From: Datisca glomerata
Lineage: Eukaryota; Streptophyta; Magnoliopsida; Cucurbitales; Datiscaceae
Reading direction: 5' to 3'
Assembly (NCBI GenBank): GCA_003255025.1
Contig: QANY01008960.1
Location: forward strand, 434,868 to 498,867
Length of the DNA: 64,000 bases
In this document: positions 1 through 10,539 of the stretch, one piece after another
Layout: the number at the start of each line of letters is the position of its first letter
How positions within the stretch are numbered: position 1 is the stretch's first letter
The notes under the pieces: model-generated
Databases searched by the model: none
Seen by the model: the letters and a program-made list of their open reading frames with translations, nothing else
What the model was told of the DNA's origin: nothing
Translations under genes and position numbers: made by a program

Positions 1-589
1 CGTTGGTGGTGGATTTTTCATGGGTTTTTTACATATATTTTTTGCTTTGTTTTTTTATTTTCTACGAAGGGGGCTTCTTTCCTCTCTCTCACTGAAATGT
101 TTTGATTTTTTGAAGATTTTTCTGCTGCCATTAGAGACGAATTGGTATGTTATGGACCTTCTGGTCATTTCACACCTGTTATGGTACAGAGTAATTAGAT
201 TTGAACTTAAGTTCTGTTGCATTAAACATCAATCTTATCTTTGGATTTGAACTTAAGTTATGTTGCATGCATCAATACTCGTAATGGCGTTTATTATGAT
301 GTAGCAATTAGAAATGGGAATTTTTTTCTGAAATAGCAATTAGAAAATGGATTTTATAACTAATTTTTATGTCCTGAAATAAAGATTGAACAATGGGCAT
401 TTTATAACGTTATTTTATATGACCGAAATTTTTTTCCGAAACGGCGCACTGAAACACCAAAATATCTGAAACGTTTTGTTTTTGATGAAAATTGAAACGG
501 TCATTAAAAGGGAATTGACTCTATGCTCTGGTCCTTTAGATCATCATCTTGAAATTGAACCACATTGTTGCTTCAAAAATTCCAGCTTG

Positions 590-1990
590 AACTAAAGCCA
601 TGAGTGATGAGTATAATGCATTCATCTCTCAATACACATGGACCCTTGTCCCCTTACCACCTAACAAAAACATTTTTGGGTGTAAATAGGTCTATAAACA
701 TAAGTATAATCCTGATGGCACCATTGCTAGACATAAAACTAGGTTGGTGGCTAAAGGCTTTCACCAACAAGTGGGATTGGACTATGGTGAAATTTTTAGT
801 CCGATTGTTAAAAATCATACTGTTATGATCTTACTATCTTTAGCTAGTACTTTTGGCTGTACTCTTAGGCAACTTGATGTGTTTGCATGGTAATTTGTTT
901 GATGAAGTATATATGTGTCAACCTCAAAGGTTTATTGATTGTAAACATCCTAACTATATCTGTAAGTTACATAAATCTTTGTATGGTTTAAAACAGACTC
1001 TTAGAGTCTGGTTTGAGAAATTTACTAGCTAGTCATCTTCTTTCTCTTGGTTTATATGCTTCTTAGGCTGACAGTTCCTTGTTTGTTTGTGCTACACCTT
1101 CTTCTATTATATATATTATATTGCGTTATTGTCAGTGGGACTAAAGCCAGACAAATAAATGATTTTGTGCATGGTTTGAAACAAGACTTTGGTATGACTG
1201 ATTTATGGAATCTTAAATATTTTCTAGGCCTAGAAATTACTCGAGATTCTTCAGGCATCTTTATTAATTAACATAAGTATGCCAGAGACTTACTTACAAA
1301 GGCTGGTATGTTTAATTCTAAGCCATGTAAAACATCTTGCTCCATTAAAACTCCACCTTATAGTCATGTGGCACTCCTTTCTCCGATGTCACTCTATATA
1401 GGAGTATTGTTGGATCTCTTCAGTACTTAACATTCACTAGGCCTGATTGAAGCTTTGCTGTCAATAGAATTTGTCAATATGCACTTTCCCACCACAACAC
1501 ACTTTACTGCAGTTAAATGTATTATTTCTATATGTCATTGGTACTTTGGATTACGACATACTGTTTAAACCTAGAAATCTTAAATTGCAGGCCTTTAGTG
1601 ATGTAGATTGGGCTGGGGATCCATCTGATAGGAGATCTACTTCCAAATTTATGATTTTTCTAGGGTCCAATGCTGTCTCTTGGAGTGCTAAGAAGCAAAG
1701 CATAGTGGCCAAGTCATCAACCGAAGCTGAATGCAAGTCCTTAGCTAACACAACTACTGAGCTTAGTTGAATCAGACAGATTTTGAAAGATTTCCATATT
1801 TATCAGTCACAAGCCCCTACTATCTACTCTGATAATACTTCAGCAATCTCTTTAGCTTCAAATCTGGTTCTCCATGCTCGTACAAAGTATGTTGAGATCG
1901 ATTATCACTTTGTTCGTGAGAGAGTTATGAAGAAAGATCTTTTGGTGAAGCAAGTTCCCCTCAATATCAATTAACAGACCTCTTTACTAA
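590..1990 (+). pseudogene. copia pol (RT-RNase H), frameshifted
   Basis: Translating across frames gives typical copia RT text: a TWTLVPLPP segment near 640, then NPDGTIARHKTRLVAKGF near 710-750 and GLDYGEIFSPIVK near 775-810. Near 1195-1245 comes GMTDLWNLKYFLGLEI. RNase H follows at about 1590-1770 (FSDVDWAGDPSDRRST, then VSWSAKKQSIVAKSSTEAE) and about 1820-1990 (IYSDNTSAISLA, ending near LTDLFTKPLSI). The RT core containing the YVDD box is scrambled near 1080-1140. Family assignment is secure. No functional product is possible. Confidence 0.85.
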
Positions 1991-2063
1991 GCCTTTATCT
2001 ATTAAATAATTTAATTTTTTAGGGACAAACTTATCATTGATCCTATGATAAGTTTGAGGGGGA

Positions 2064-2272
2064 TGTTAAGTGATTAGTTGAGTTTGTTTATTTGTTAAGG
2101 GGCGTTTGTGTCTTTTTCCCCTTCTAGTCGTTAGATTAGTTCATTTCTCTTTGTATATGATCTAATCCTCTCTTCTCTAGTTAATTAATTAAACACAGAT
2201 ACATTTCTTCTCTCCTTCTTTCCTTTCTTCTCTGTTTCTCCTTCGATCTGTGCTTTCTAGTTTCTATTCACA
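2064..2272 (+). repeat. 3' LTR of copia remnant
   Basis: The LTR begins TGTTAAGTGATTAG directly after a purine-rich GAGGGGGA tract and after the RNase H end. It ends near 2270-2272 in TTCACA, giving a TG...CA repeat of about 209 bp. The pyrimidine-rich TCTTCTCTCC segment at 2205-2245 is typical of short copia LTRs. The 3' edge is approximate because the 5' LTR is not present for comparison. Confidence 0.65.
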
Positions 2273-3417
2273 AATCTTGTCCATATTAATATCAATATCT
2301 AATGATAATCTAGCGGGATAAGTAGCTTAAACTTGTTAAATTATCATTAATAATAAGCTTATTATAATTTAATTACTTGGTTTATGAAATTTAAATAATC
2401 ATATAATGGACGTATGTACTAATCTATAGATAATTAACCGCCGAAGGTGTTCGCATGTGGAAAATATGTGTAAACGATTATAGGTTGGTACTATTGCAAT
2501 TAGATGCTCCAACTGTTGAAACCAAAAAATCATGCTTTTATTTAGAACTACCAAAACATATATATATATATAAATCTTTTCAACTACTTCACAGTTCACA
2601 TAGAGTTGTGGTCCTTTGAACTGTAAAGATCTAATGATCTTTTACTAAAAAAGATCCTCAGAATAAGAAGTAAAAAACAGTCTTTTAATTTCTTAATTAA
2701 ATTACACAACTTTATGTGTAGTTGTAAGGTTCATACATATATTTGATGTTGTCCAATTTAGTTCATATGCTTTTGAATGTCTTATTGTTTGTCCATGAAT
2801 ATGCACAAATATGTTACTATATTTACGTTTCAACGTTCACCAACTTAATGCTTCTCTCTGTCGAGAACCTATATTCCTTATTCGAATGGGATTTATGTAC
2901 GTAAAAGTAACAGGGCACGCATGCAAGTGAGTAGTAGAAGAAGGTTTTGGCACGTTCAATATGTAGCGTAAGCGCTAGCTTAGCAACTTTTATATCCAAC
3001 TCAAAGCTCAATAATTCGAAGATATTTTTAAAATGCTTTAGAGTGTGTGTTACAGTATTTTTACAACTAATGAACAATTTTGCAAAACATAAACCAGTAA
3101 TGCCATTTTTTAATCGCAGTTGTAAAAGGAGCTTAATTAAGAGGCAAACTAATGATTATTAAATAGTAAAAAAGAAAAAAGAAGTTTACATGCGCTTAAG
3201 GAATTAAAGCAAATAAGCATTAAAAGAGTTGGTATCCGTATGCATAAGGTGATAAAGTAGTCAAGTGCTTAAAAGTGTTGTGAAATGTTCAGTTATACCA
3301 GTTATCGTGTTTTTATATATATGGAAAACTTTACGATGTCCGGAAATTATTCCTTGCATTGATGTTGAATTATTGTGACCCTTAAATTGATTTAGAGTAA
3401 TTTGGGCCACACAAATC
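2273..3417. other. AT-rich spacer
   Basis: No gene is supported here. Open frames at 2823-3162 are short and overlap on opposite strands. A small (TA)n run lies near 2562-2572. Confidence 0.5.
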
Positions 3418-3419
3418 TC

Positions 3420-4460
3420 AACAGGTAACAATTTTTTTTGAGTTCACCAAATACGTACTGAGATTCACCAAATATGTATTGAAATTCACCAAATACGTAC
3501 AAATTAATAATTTTTGGAGGGGTTCATCTAATATGTAGTGAGGTTCACCAATTACGTAGTGAGGTTCACCAAATACGTACAAAATTATAATTCTTTGTAG
3601 GGGTTCAACGAATACGTACTGAGGTTCATCAATTACGTAGTAGATTTCACCAAATACGTACAAATTAATAATTCTTGGAGATTCATCAAATATGTATTTC
3701 ACCAATTACGTACTGATGTTCACCAATTACGTACTGATGTTCACCAATTACGTTCTGATGTTCACCAATTACGTAGTGAGGTTCATCAAATACGTACAAA
3801 TTAATAATTCTTACAGGGGGTCACCAAATACGTACTGAGGTTCACCAATTACATACTGAGATTCACCAATTACGTAATAGTGTTCACCAGATACATACAA
3901 ATTAATAATTCTTGAAGGGGTTCACCAAATACGTAGTGGAGTTCACCAATTATGTACTGGGGTTCACCAATTATGTAATGGGGTTCATCAAATACGTACA
4001 AATTAATAATTCTTAGAGGAGTTCATCAAATACGTAGTGAAGTTCACTAATTACGTACTGAGGTTTATCAATTACGTAATGGAATTTACCATACGTACAA
4101 ATTAATAATTTTTGGAGGAGTTCACAAAATGCGTATTGGGATTCACCAATTACGTATTTGGGTTCACCAAATACGTAGAAATAATAATTCTTGTAGGAGT
4201 TCACCAAATACGTACTAGGGTTCACCAATTACGTACAAATTAATAATTTTTAGAGGAGTTCATCAAATACGTGCTGGAGTTCACCAATTATGTATTGAAG
4301 TTCACCAATTACATAGTGGGGTTCACCAAATATGTACAAATTAATAATTCTTGGAGGGGTTCATCAAATGCGTACTGAGGTTCACCAATTACGTAGTGTG
4401 ATTCACTAAATACGTACTGGGGTTCACCAATTACGTAGTGAATACACCAAATACGTAAAA
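3420..4460. repeat. about 21-bp TACGTA minisatellite with embedded higher-order spacer
   Basis: Dozens of degenerate copies of a unit like TTCACCAATTACGTACTGAG fill about 1 kb. Two alternating core variants occur, CCAAATACGTA and CCAATTACGTA. About every 65-140 bp the array is punctuated by a spacer, AAATTAATAATTCTTGGAGG (near 3500, 3660, 3798, 3900, 4002, 4098, 4236 and 4336), forming an irregular higher-order repeat. The 21-bp period equals seven codons, so the minus strand stays open (3418-3705 and 4013-4228) and reads YVFGEP/YVIGEP heptads. That is probably a by-product of the period, not a gene. Confidence 0.9.
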
Positions 4461-4469
4461 CATACTCGT

Positions 4470-5220
4470 CATACCTAATAAGTGAATTGCCTATTTTTAG
4501 CCCATAAACGTCATCCTGAATGTGCCAATCGCATTGTCAAATCTAAGTGCTAGTTTTATGCCTCCAATCACCTGTTTCATTGCTAAACGTCATGTATAAA
4601 TAGGCGATTGCCAGTCTCCCTCCCAATCATCAATTTTTTTGGCCTAATCGCCATTTATATGTCTGTAATCGCCATCATTCACAATTAACCGTAAAATTGA
4701 TATTTTTTAATTATTAACCGTACATCGGGAAAATCATTGCTAAAAATAGAAAAAACTCTGTTATTTCAATGCAAACATTCATGATAGTCACTTATTATGT
4801 GAAATTAGATTGGATTAATTAAGGATTTCCTTATACAATTGAACACTTATTCATAAACTCGTTAAAAGTTGTCATTGACAATGTTGTGCTTTTGTCACAA
4901 GTATCGAGCGAGACAGATTTTCACCATATATAATTACAGGTCGTGATGTTATGATGGTTGATAAATCTTGTTTATCGGTTTGACGAACACGTATAACTCT
5001 CAAGGTCGGATTCTATCTTTAAATCGAACATATTCGCTAAAATTTTGAAATTGAATGTTGAAATTTCAATTTTTAATTTTTAATTTTATAAATTATAACT
5101 CCATAAAATTTGGAAAATAACCTATTTACATTTTAATTTATAAGAATATAAATATATTTTATTTTTATTTATCCATCCAGGTTTTTTTAAACACGATAAG
5201 AGTATTGAGATCAAACACCT
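4470..5220. other. AT-rich spacer
   Basis: At 4500-4690 loose copies of a motif around 'aatcgcca' recur (4526, 4567, 4603, 4648, 4666), suggesting an old degenerate repeat. No coding region is recognised in the rest. Confidence 0.4.
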
Positions 5221-5230
5221 ATATGTCTAG

Positions 5231-5450
5231 CGGGGCCCAAACGCGACCAGCAAGCCCCAAACATCAATCATGGTAGGCAATTCGCCAGCCATTACAAGCG
5301 TTTAGGGCTCGCAGGACACGTTTGGGCCCCAAACACCATAGTAACAAGCATTTGGCCCCTGTTCCAGTGACACGGGGGACACAGGCCAAACGTTTGTGTC
5401 CCAGTGACACGGGGGACACGGGCCCAAACGCGACCAGCATGCCCCAAACG
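5231..5450. repeat. GC-rich direct-repeat island
   Basis: In otherwise AT-rich DNA this block carries two near-identical copies (5231-5262 and 5418-5450) of a segment containing GGGCCCAAACGCGACCAGC and GCCCCAAAC. It also carries two copies of CCAGTGACACGGGGGACAC, at 5364-5382 and 5401-5419. It contains more CpG and GGGCCC than its surroundings. No coding potential is recognised. Its origin is unknown. Confidence 0.75.
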
Positions 5451-5524
5451 CTAGTCTTGAATGGTGACTTACCATGTAATGATGACGTCTAGGTCCCCAT
5501 TATGGTGTTTTGCCCTAATGTGGA

Positions 5525-6030
5525 ATTTAGGGCCTCAATATCGGTGGTTTTAATGTCTATTCCGGTGGTTTTAGTGTCTATTGCGGCGATTTTAGTATCT
5601 CGTGCAGTAGTTTTAGTCTATTGCGGCGGTTGTAGTATTTATTGCGACATACTTGGTTATTTTCATACTCTTAGTCATTTTTATGCATTTGATCATTTTT
5701 TTTCACATGCACATAGCATTTTTCATTGACTTAATAATTTTCTCATACTTTACCATTTTTATGTACTTGTTTTGATACACTTAGTTATTCTCATGCGCTT
5801 AGCCATATTTTCACACTTAGACATACATATTAATTTCACACAATTATGTTGTATATATATGGGGAATCGTCATGGATAAAAAATGTTTACGACTTGCAGG
5901 TAGCGATTGGAGCGATGTTCTCAGTTGGATCTATACCGGTGGTCTGTATCTTTAGCGGTGGTTTTTAGTATCTCTTGCGGTGGTTTTAGTCGTTACTGGC
6001 AGTGTCTTTTCAATACCAGTGGCTTTTGGT
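5525..6030. repeat. about 21-bp CGGTGGTTTTAGTGTCTATT repeat, two clusters
   Basis: Five or six tandem degenerate units occur at 5540-5645 (variants CGGTGGTTTTAGTGTCTATT and CGGCGATTTTAGTATCTCGT). A second cluster of the same family lies at 5930-6030. They are separated by units of the neighbouring CACTTAG repeat, so the two arrays interleave. Confidence 0.75.
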
Positions 6031-6715
6031 TCGATACCGACGATTTTTTCTACACTTTGTCATATTAACATTTTAGCCACATACACTTAGCAATTTTTTA
6101 ATCCTTTATTTTGTTACTTAATCATACACTTAGCCATTTTATAACTTAGTCACACACACTTGGCTATTTTCATGCACTTAGCCATATTTTCATACATTTA
6201 GGCATTTTTACATGCACTTAGCCGTATTTTCATAAACTTTTAGTTATCTTCACACTTCTTCTTTTTCAAACATTTAGTCATTTTTATACATTTAGTCGTA
6301 TTTACACACACTTAGCAATTTTCATGTAATTGTCCATTTTTACACACTTAGCATATTTATTTGCACACATTTAACTATTTTTAATTACAACACACATAGC
6401 CTTATATAATTGTGTCTTACATTCATACACTTAGACATTTCACATACTTTACCATAGTCGATAAATTATATATTCTCACACTTAGTCATTTTCATATATT
6501 TTTATGTACATGTCATTTTCATATAGTTGTTTTGCTACACTTGATTATTTTTACACACTTAGTCATTTTTACACACTTAACCATATTTTCATGCACTAAG
6601 GTATTTTCACATGCACTTAACCATTTTTACTCACACACACTTAGTCATTTTTACACCCTTGGCTATTTTCACACACTTGGTCATTTTCATATCTTAGCCA
6701 TTTTTTACACACATA
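5660..6715. repeat. degenerate CACACTTAGCCATTTTCATG repeat
   Basis: About 1 kb is made of diverged copies of a short motif, consensus roughly CACTTAGCCATTTT(C/T)A(C/T)(G/A)CA. Period is irregular, about 20-30 bp. Apparent open frames rich in His/Thr/Leu/Phe (for example 6412-6744 on plus) are translations of the repeat and are not called as genes. Confidence 0.8.
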
Positions 6716-6744
6716 TAATAAATTCATCCACAAAAAAAAATTAA

Positions 6745-7000
6745 TTCAATTTCTCTTTCAAAAAAGCATATCATTCATTAGTATCACTGCATATGAATAT
6801 TCTTTTCTTTTTTTCATTACAAAATAATCATTATTCCAACAAATCATTTATTAAAAAAATCCAGCCTATGAATCAAATGAGTGTGAAACTAACTACTTGA
6901 ATTTGTACGATCTGTACATGTTTTTTTTACAATTCCTTCTTTACGTCAACGCGATTCAATTCCTTTTGAGCCAAAGCTATCGACCGAGGCATCAGTAATA
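6745..7000. other. AT-rich spacer
   Basis: Low-complexity A/T-rich DNA. No feature is recognised. Confidence 0.4.
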
Positions 7001-7114
7001 TTAGTATTCCACCTTGATGCTGGCCATGATGGTGAGACCAATAACCAAGGGCAGCCAATACTCAGTCCAAGAGATCTTGTGGAAAAGTTTCTCTTCTTTG
7101 CTGAGGTGATACTC
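7001..7114 (-). CDS. possible terminal exon with a membrane segment
   Basis: On the minus strand a pyrimidine-poor but canonical acceptor (GCAG at 7115-7118) opens a 37-codon frame ending in TAA at 7001-7003. Its C-terminal half, EYWLPLVIGLTIMASIKVEY, reads as a membrane segment. It could be a distal exon of the unrecognised gene at 7699-9020 (same strand), or a decayed exon. No donor in the intervening DNA could be matched in phase with confidence. I do not recognise the sequence. Confidence 0.25.
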   Translation of the reverse strand, partial: EYHLSKEEKLFHKISWTEYWLPLVIGLTIMASIKVEY

Positions 7115-7698
7115 CTGCTATATGAAGCAATGTTTTTCATTTGTCCTGTAGTTTCCAAAACTCATATTGAGTTACATTATTTAAAAACCAATTGGCTTCT
7201 ATTGTCCGTGCGCTTCAAGAGAATGACCCCAAGAAAAAACATAGCCTAAACCTATAATGAGGTAGAGAAATATCTCTATCTTGCTGATGAACTTGAAATT
7301 TTTCTGTACTTTAGGATATTTGAAAAAGCAATATCAGAAGACTTAGACAACTAAAGTTACATATCAACAAGCAAATTGAAGATTCAAACTTGGCAATAAT
7401 GTGTCTGAATAAGGGGACCAATTGATCAATCAAAATGTCAATTACTAGACATGGTTTCAGATGATTTTTCGTGACATCCAAACTTCATTTCATGAAAGTA
7501 GCACAAAAATTCAAGAGCACTCAAGATCACAGATAAAAAGGTAGCTAGCTATAAGGCATTTAAATATCCTAGAATGAGAAGCCCACAAAAAACAAAATCA
7601 ACCACATAATAAAATAGAGAACTACACACAAAAACAGGACTGAAAATCCCAGAAAATAAGCAAAATAAGAAAAAAAAGACAAGAACACATCTTTTCAA

Positions 7699-9020
7699 CT
7701 ATAAAAATGAATATTGCTTGTTGATTTGATTTCGAGCCTCTAAGAAAAATGTTTCAATCTCTCTGTGCTTTTTTCTATGTCTCTCATAAACACTAGCTAT
7801 ATCATGTGCGTTCTAAGAAATATAACTATAAAATCTACGAAGGTAACAAACATAAAATAATCAAAAGGGAATCATGATGACCTTCTCTATCTAATGTTTC
7901 AAAATTTGCTAGAGGAACTAAAACTAGGATAGTTTTGAAAATTTTCGTTCTGCTACTTGCAGCAATGAAAAAATTTCAAAGAGAGACGAGAACTGAAACC
8001 TCAAAATAAGAAACTCAATGAACATCAAATACCTCACATTCTGTACTGTAGCAGAAAATATATAACATTTCTCCTAATTTTGCACCATCCTCAAGCACGT
8101 GGTGCTTCTTCATCTCCCAGGTCTCCTTATTTTCCTAGAAAACTTTTATCTCAAATGAATCATTGACAACATAAAAAATCTAGTTTTTATATCATATGAA
8201 CATAATTACTCAAAAAAGTACCTTCAACCCCATAAAATGAGAATAAGAAAAGGCTTGAGAGACACAATTTATTCAACTTCATCCCCATCGTTCAGTCTAA
8301 AAAATCCAATTCAAGTATGCATCTGATGATCTCAAGTCGCAACACGAATATGTCACACATTCATTTTTTATGCAGCTCCTTCCCTTCTAGAATAAGGAAG
8401 ATTAGTCCAATAGTTCAACACAAGAAAACAATAATCCTATTCCATTTTGTATTTGTTATGATTGGTGTGTCAAGTTTAGGTTGTTAAGTTTTAAGCAAAA
8501 GGCAGTTGTTAAGATTGGTGTGTCAAGTTTAGGTTGTTAAGTTTTAAGCAAAAGGCAGTTGGTTTAACTGAATAATTGGTTAAACCTTAAACAACATAAA
8601 GCTATGAGTTTCTAACAGAAATAAACATGCAATCTCAACATATATATACTTCCATTTAAAGGTAAGAAGAAGATATAATTTTTTCTTTGATCTTTCAATT
8701 ACGAAAATAGAGAAAAACAAAGAAGGAAAAAGCTAAAATAGAAGAATACAGAAAGATCATAAAGGAATCAGAAACGTCCCAGCAATGTTGTATCGAAGAG
8801 GAAAAGGTTTGCTTACCTGTAATCGAGTGCTGAGAGGGAGAGTTCCTATTTTGTCTTCTTGAGTTGTAAAGCTTCTAAATCCTTGACATTTTTGTACTTG
8901 GTCTCCATAATCATGAATAAGAGCTCCAACACTGGATGTAGGTTCTAACTTTTGTAGAACCGAACCAGTATAAAACCTACTTATCTCCCTTCTCCTTCTC
9001 TTCTTCTCCTTTCTCGCCAT
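7699..9020 (-). CDS. unrecognised spliced gene, three candidate exons
   Basis: Three minus-strand segments join in phase zero. Exon A is 8817-9020 (68 codons, ATG at 9020, donor CAG|GTAAGC). Exon B is 8033-8134 (34 codons, acceptor CTAG|GAAA, donor GAG|GTATTT). Exon C is 7699-7812 (acceptor TTAG|AACG, stop TAG). The product would be 139 residues. Exon A starts with a very basic MARKEKKRRRR. Exon B contains ETWEMKKHHVLEDGAKLGEM. Exon C contains a charged, helical, coiled-coil-like SVYERHRKKHREIETFFLEA. Phase agreement at both junctions and protein-like composition support a real coding history. I do not recognise the family. It may be a truncated copy, since the stop in exon C follows closely on the helical segment. 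Further exons (for example 7001-7114) are possible. Confidence 0.42.
8461..8561. repeat. 53-bp tandem duplication
   Basis: The segment starting ATTGGTGTGTCAAGTTTAGG at 8461 recurs at 8514 with almost no change (second copy to about 8561). It lies in the presumed intron between exons A and B of the unrecognised gene. High identity implies a recent event. Confidence 0.9.
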
Positions 9021-9099
9021 TTGCATGTACACGATATGCACAGTAAAACCCTTGGTTAGTGTATATTCTGTAACAGTTTTATAAGTAAAAATCATCTAA

Positions 9100-9945
9100 A
9101 GGCTGGAATTAATCTAGTCATATCTAACCGTCAGAATTAATCTCAGCATCCATGCCGGGAAAAAAATTCACGGCATGTAAGAACGATCATATATATATAG
9201 TCGACTTTCAGTCAGACGTTAAATGTCAATAATATTTTTTAAAGAGTCGGTATCCATCTCTTATGTTGATGTATCTCTTTCGGTTTTAATACATTTAGGA
9301 GAAATAAAAAGGCATGGTGTGATGGAAGGCTGGAACGTTTCATCAGCAAACTTATAATTCATCGTTATAAAGTCTAACTTTCAACGACAAACTTATACTT
9401 GGTCACTACATACTCGATTTTTAGTGACGAAATAATATATTTGTAAAACGTTCGTCGGTAAACTTCCTTGTAAAACTGTGTTAAATTAAGTTTTAGTGAA
9501 GCTAAGATATGTGGCAGCATCATACATAAATCATAATAGATACACATGCTCTCTCCACATGGCTTGTTTGCATTTTCATCATTTATGAGCCCTCCTTTGA
9601 CACTAATTTGTCCCCTCCTTCAGATGAAAACGTATTATCTAAACCATGTTTTTAGTCCCTCAACTTTTACTTTTTACTGTAGTTAATTTAATTTAACTCT
9701 TAAACTTTGAATAAATTTTCAATTAAATAGTTGAAAACTAGTTCAATACCTTTGAATCGGGATCTCTCCTGATATATTTGAACAAAACTCTTGTTTAATC
9801 AATTTGTAGATTGTGTTTATAGATTGTTTTCTAACGATATAAATCATTTTGAAATAAAAATTATAAGAAACAATGTATTTGGTGATTTTTTTTAAAGTTT
9901 GAGGTGTATTGACTTTGATTAATACAAACCAATTAGTGATACATA
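9100..9945. other. spacer with possible DNA-transposon end
   Basis: No gene is seen. At 9340-9475 short motifs such as TTAGTGACGAAA and CGTCGGTAAAC resemble subterminal repeats of plant class II elements, but no matching opposite end was found. Confidence 0.3.
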
Positions 9946-9949
9946 TAAT

Positions 9950-10530
9950 CGTTGGAATTCCCAAAGTGATACATTCTTGAAGAGCCCTATATTTTTCTTG
10001 CCGGTCAACAATATCAGATAACCATGTCATATATTTTGGCTTGAATTCTTTGACTCCTTGATACTCAATCAAATCCTTTTTTAGGATTAAATGCACCTCT
10101 ATAGTCTCATATTTAGTAATTCCTGAATTATTTCAAGATCATCGAAATAAGTAAGAATATTATTTCTATGAAAAATACCATTTATGGGTATTTCAATCGA
10201 AATACCGAAATGGGCCAGTAATTCTTTCTCTCGTTCTTGAAGTGATTCAAATTGAATGATGAATCTATTTCTTCGCCTCTTTGCCAATAAATCAGAATTC
10301 CCTCTACAAATAACAAGATATATGAGATTACAATTACCCATACATATGAGTCGATTAAGTTTTGAATAAACAGGAATTGTACTTTCTTTTTTATCAGAAA
10401 GATTCGAACTAAAAAATTTCTATCTCACTTGATCATTACATGGTTTATCAATATAGCTTAGTATGAAATTTTTGTCTAGATCTCCAACTTTGAGTGTCCT
10501 TGACAAAAATAGATGGAAGAATTTTGGAAA
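9950..10530 (-). pseudogene. rpoC2/rps2: nuclear plastid DNA insert: rpoC2 fused to rps2 C-terminus
   Basis: Reading the minus strand, about 10490-10043 is plastid RNA polymerase beta'' text: [42 protein letters not shown], then after a frameshift near 10110 [12 protein letters not shown] and [13 protein letters not shown]. Directly at the KPKY codons (about 10041) it switches to the C-terminal part of plastid ribosomal protein S2 (YMTWLSDIV...[13 protein letters not shown]), ending near 9950. In plastid genomes rps2 lies next to rpoC2, so one internal deletion removed the rpoC2 end and most of rps2. A stop near 10430, the frameshift and loss of three residues in the S2 motif show that it is not functional. 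The outer limits are approximate. Confidence 0.88.
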
Positions 10531-10539
10531 CATCTCAAA

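Larger units (their letters stand above)
590..2272 (+). mobile_element. Ty1/copia retrotransposon remnant, 3' half
   Basis: This is the 3' half of a copia element. The reverse transcriptase, RNase H and 3' LTR are recognisable, but no 5' LTR, gag or integrase is seen upstream in the window. Order is RT, RNase H, polypurine tract (GAGGGGGA just before 2064), then LTR. Many frameshifts and stops show that it is dead. The 300-590 stretch before it is AT-rich with short imperfect repeats. Confidence 0.85.

Noticed and set aside
3418..4228. Minus-strand heptad-repeat protein (YVFGEP/YVIGEP)
   Set aside because: The 21-bp period keeps the frame open automatically; there are no promoter, splice or conserved flanking domains, and units are broken by stops and spacers.
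6412..6744. 110-codon His/Thr/Leu-rich frame
   Set aside because: Translation of the CACTTAG tandem repeat.
9340..9475. Class II transposon terminal motifs (GTGACGAAA, GTCGGTAAAC)
   Set aside because: Only one end is visible, with no inverted partner or target duplication; noted in the spacer entry only.
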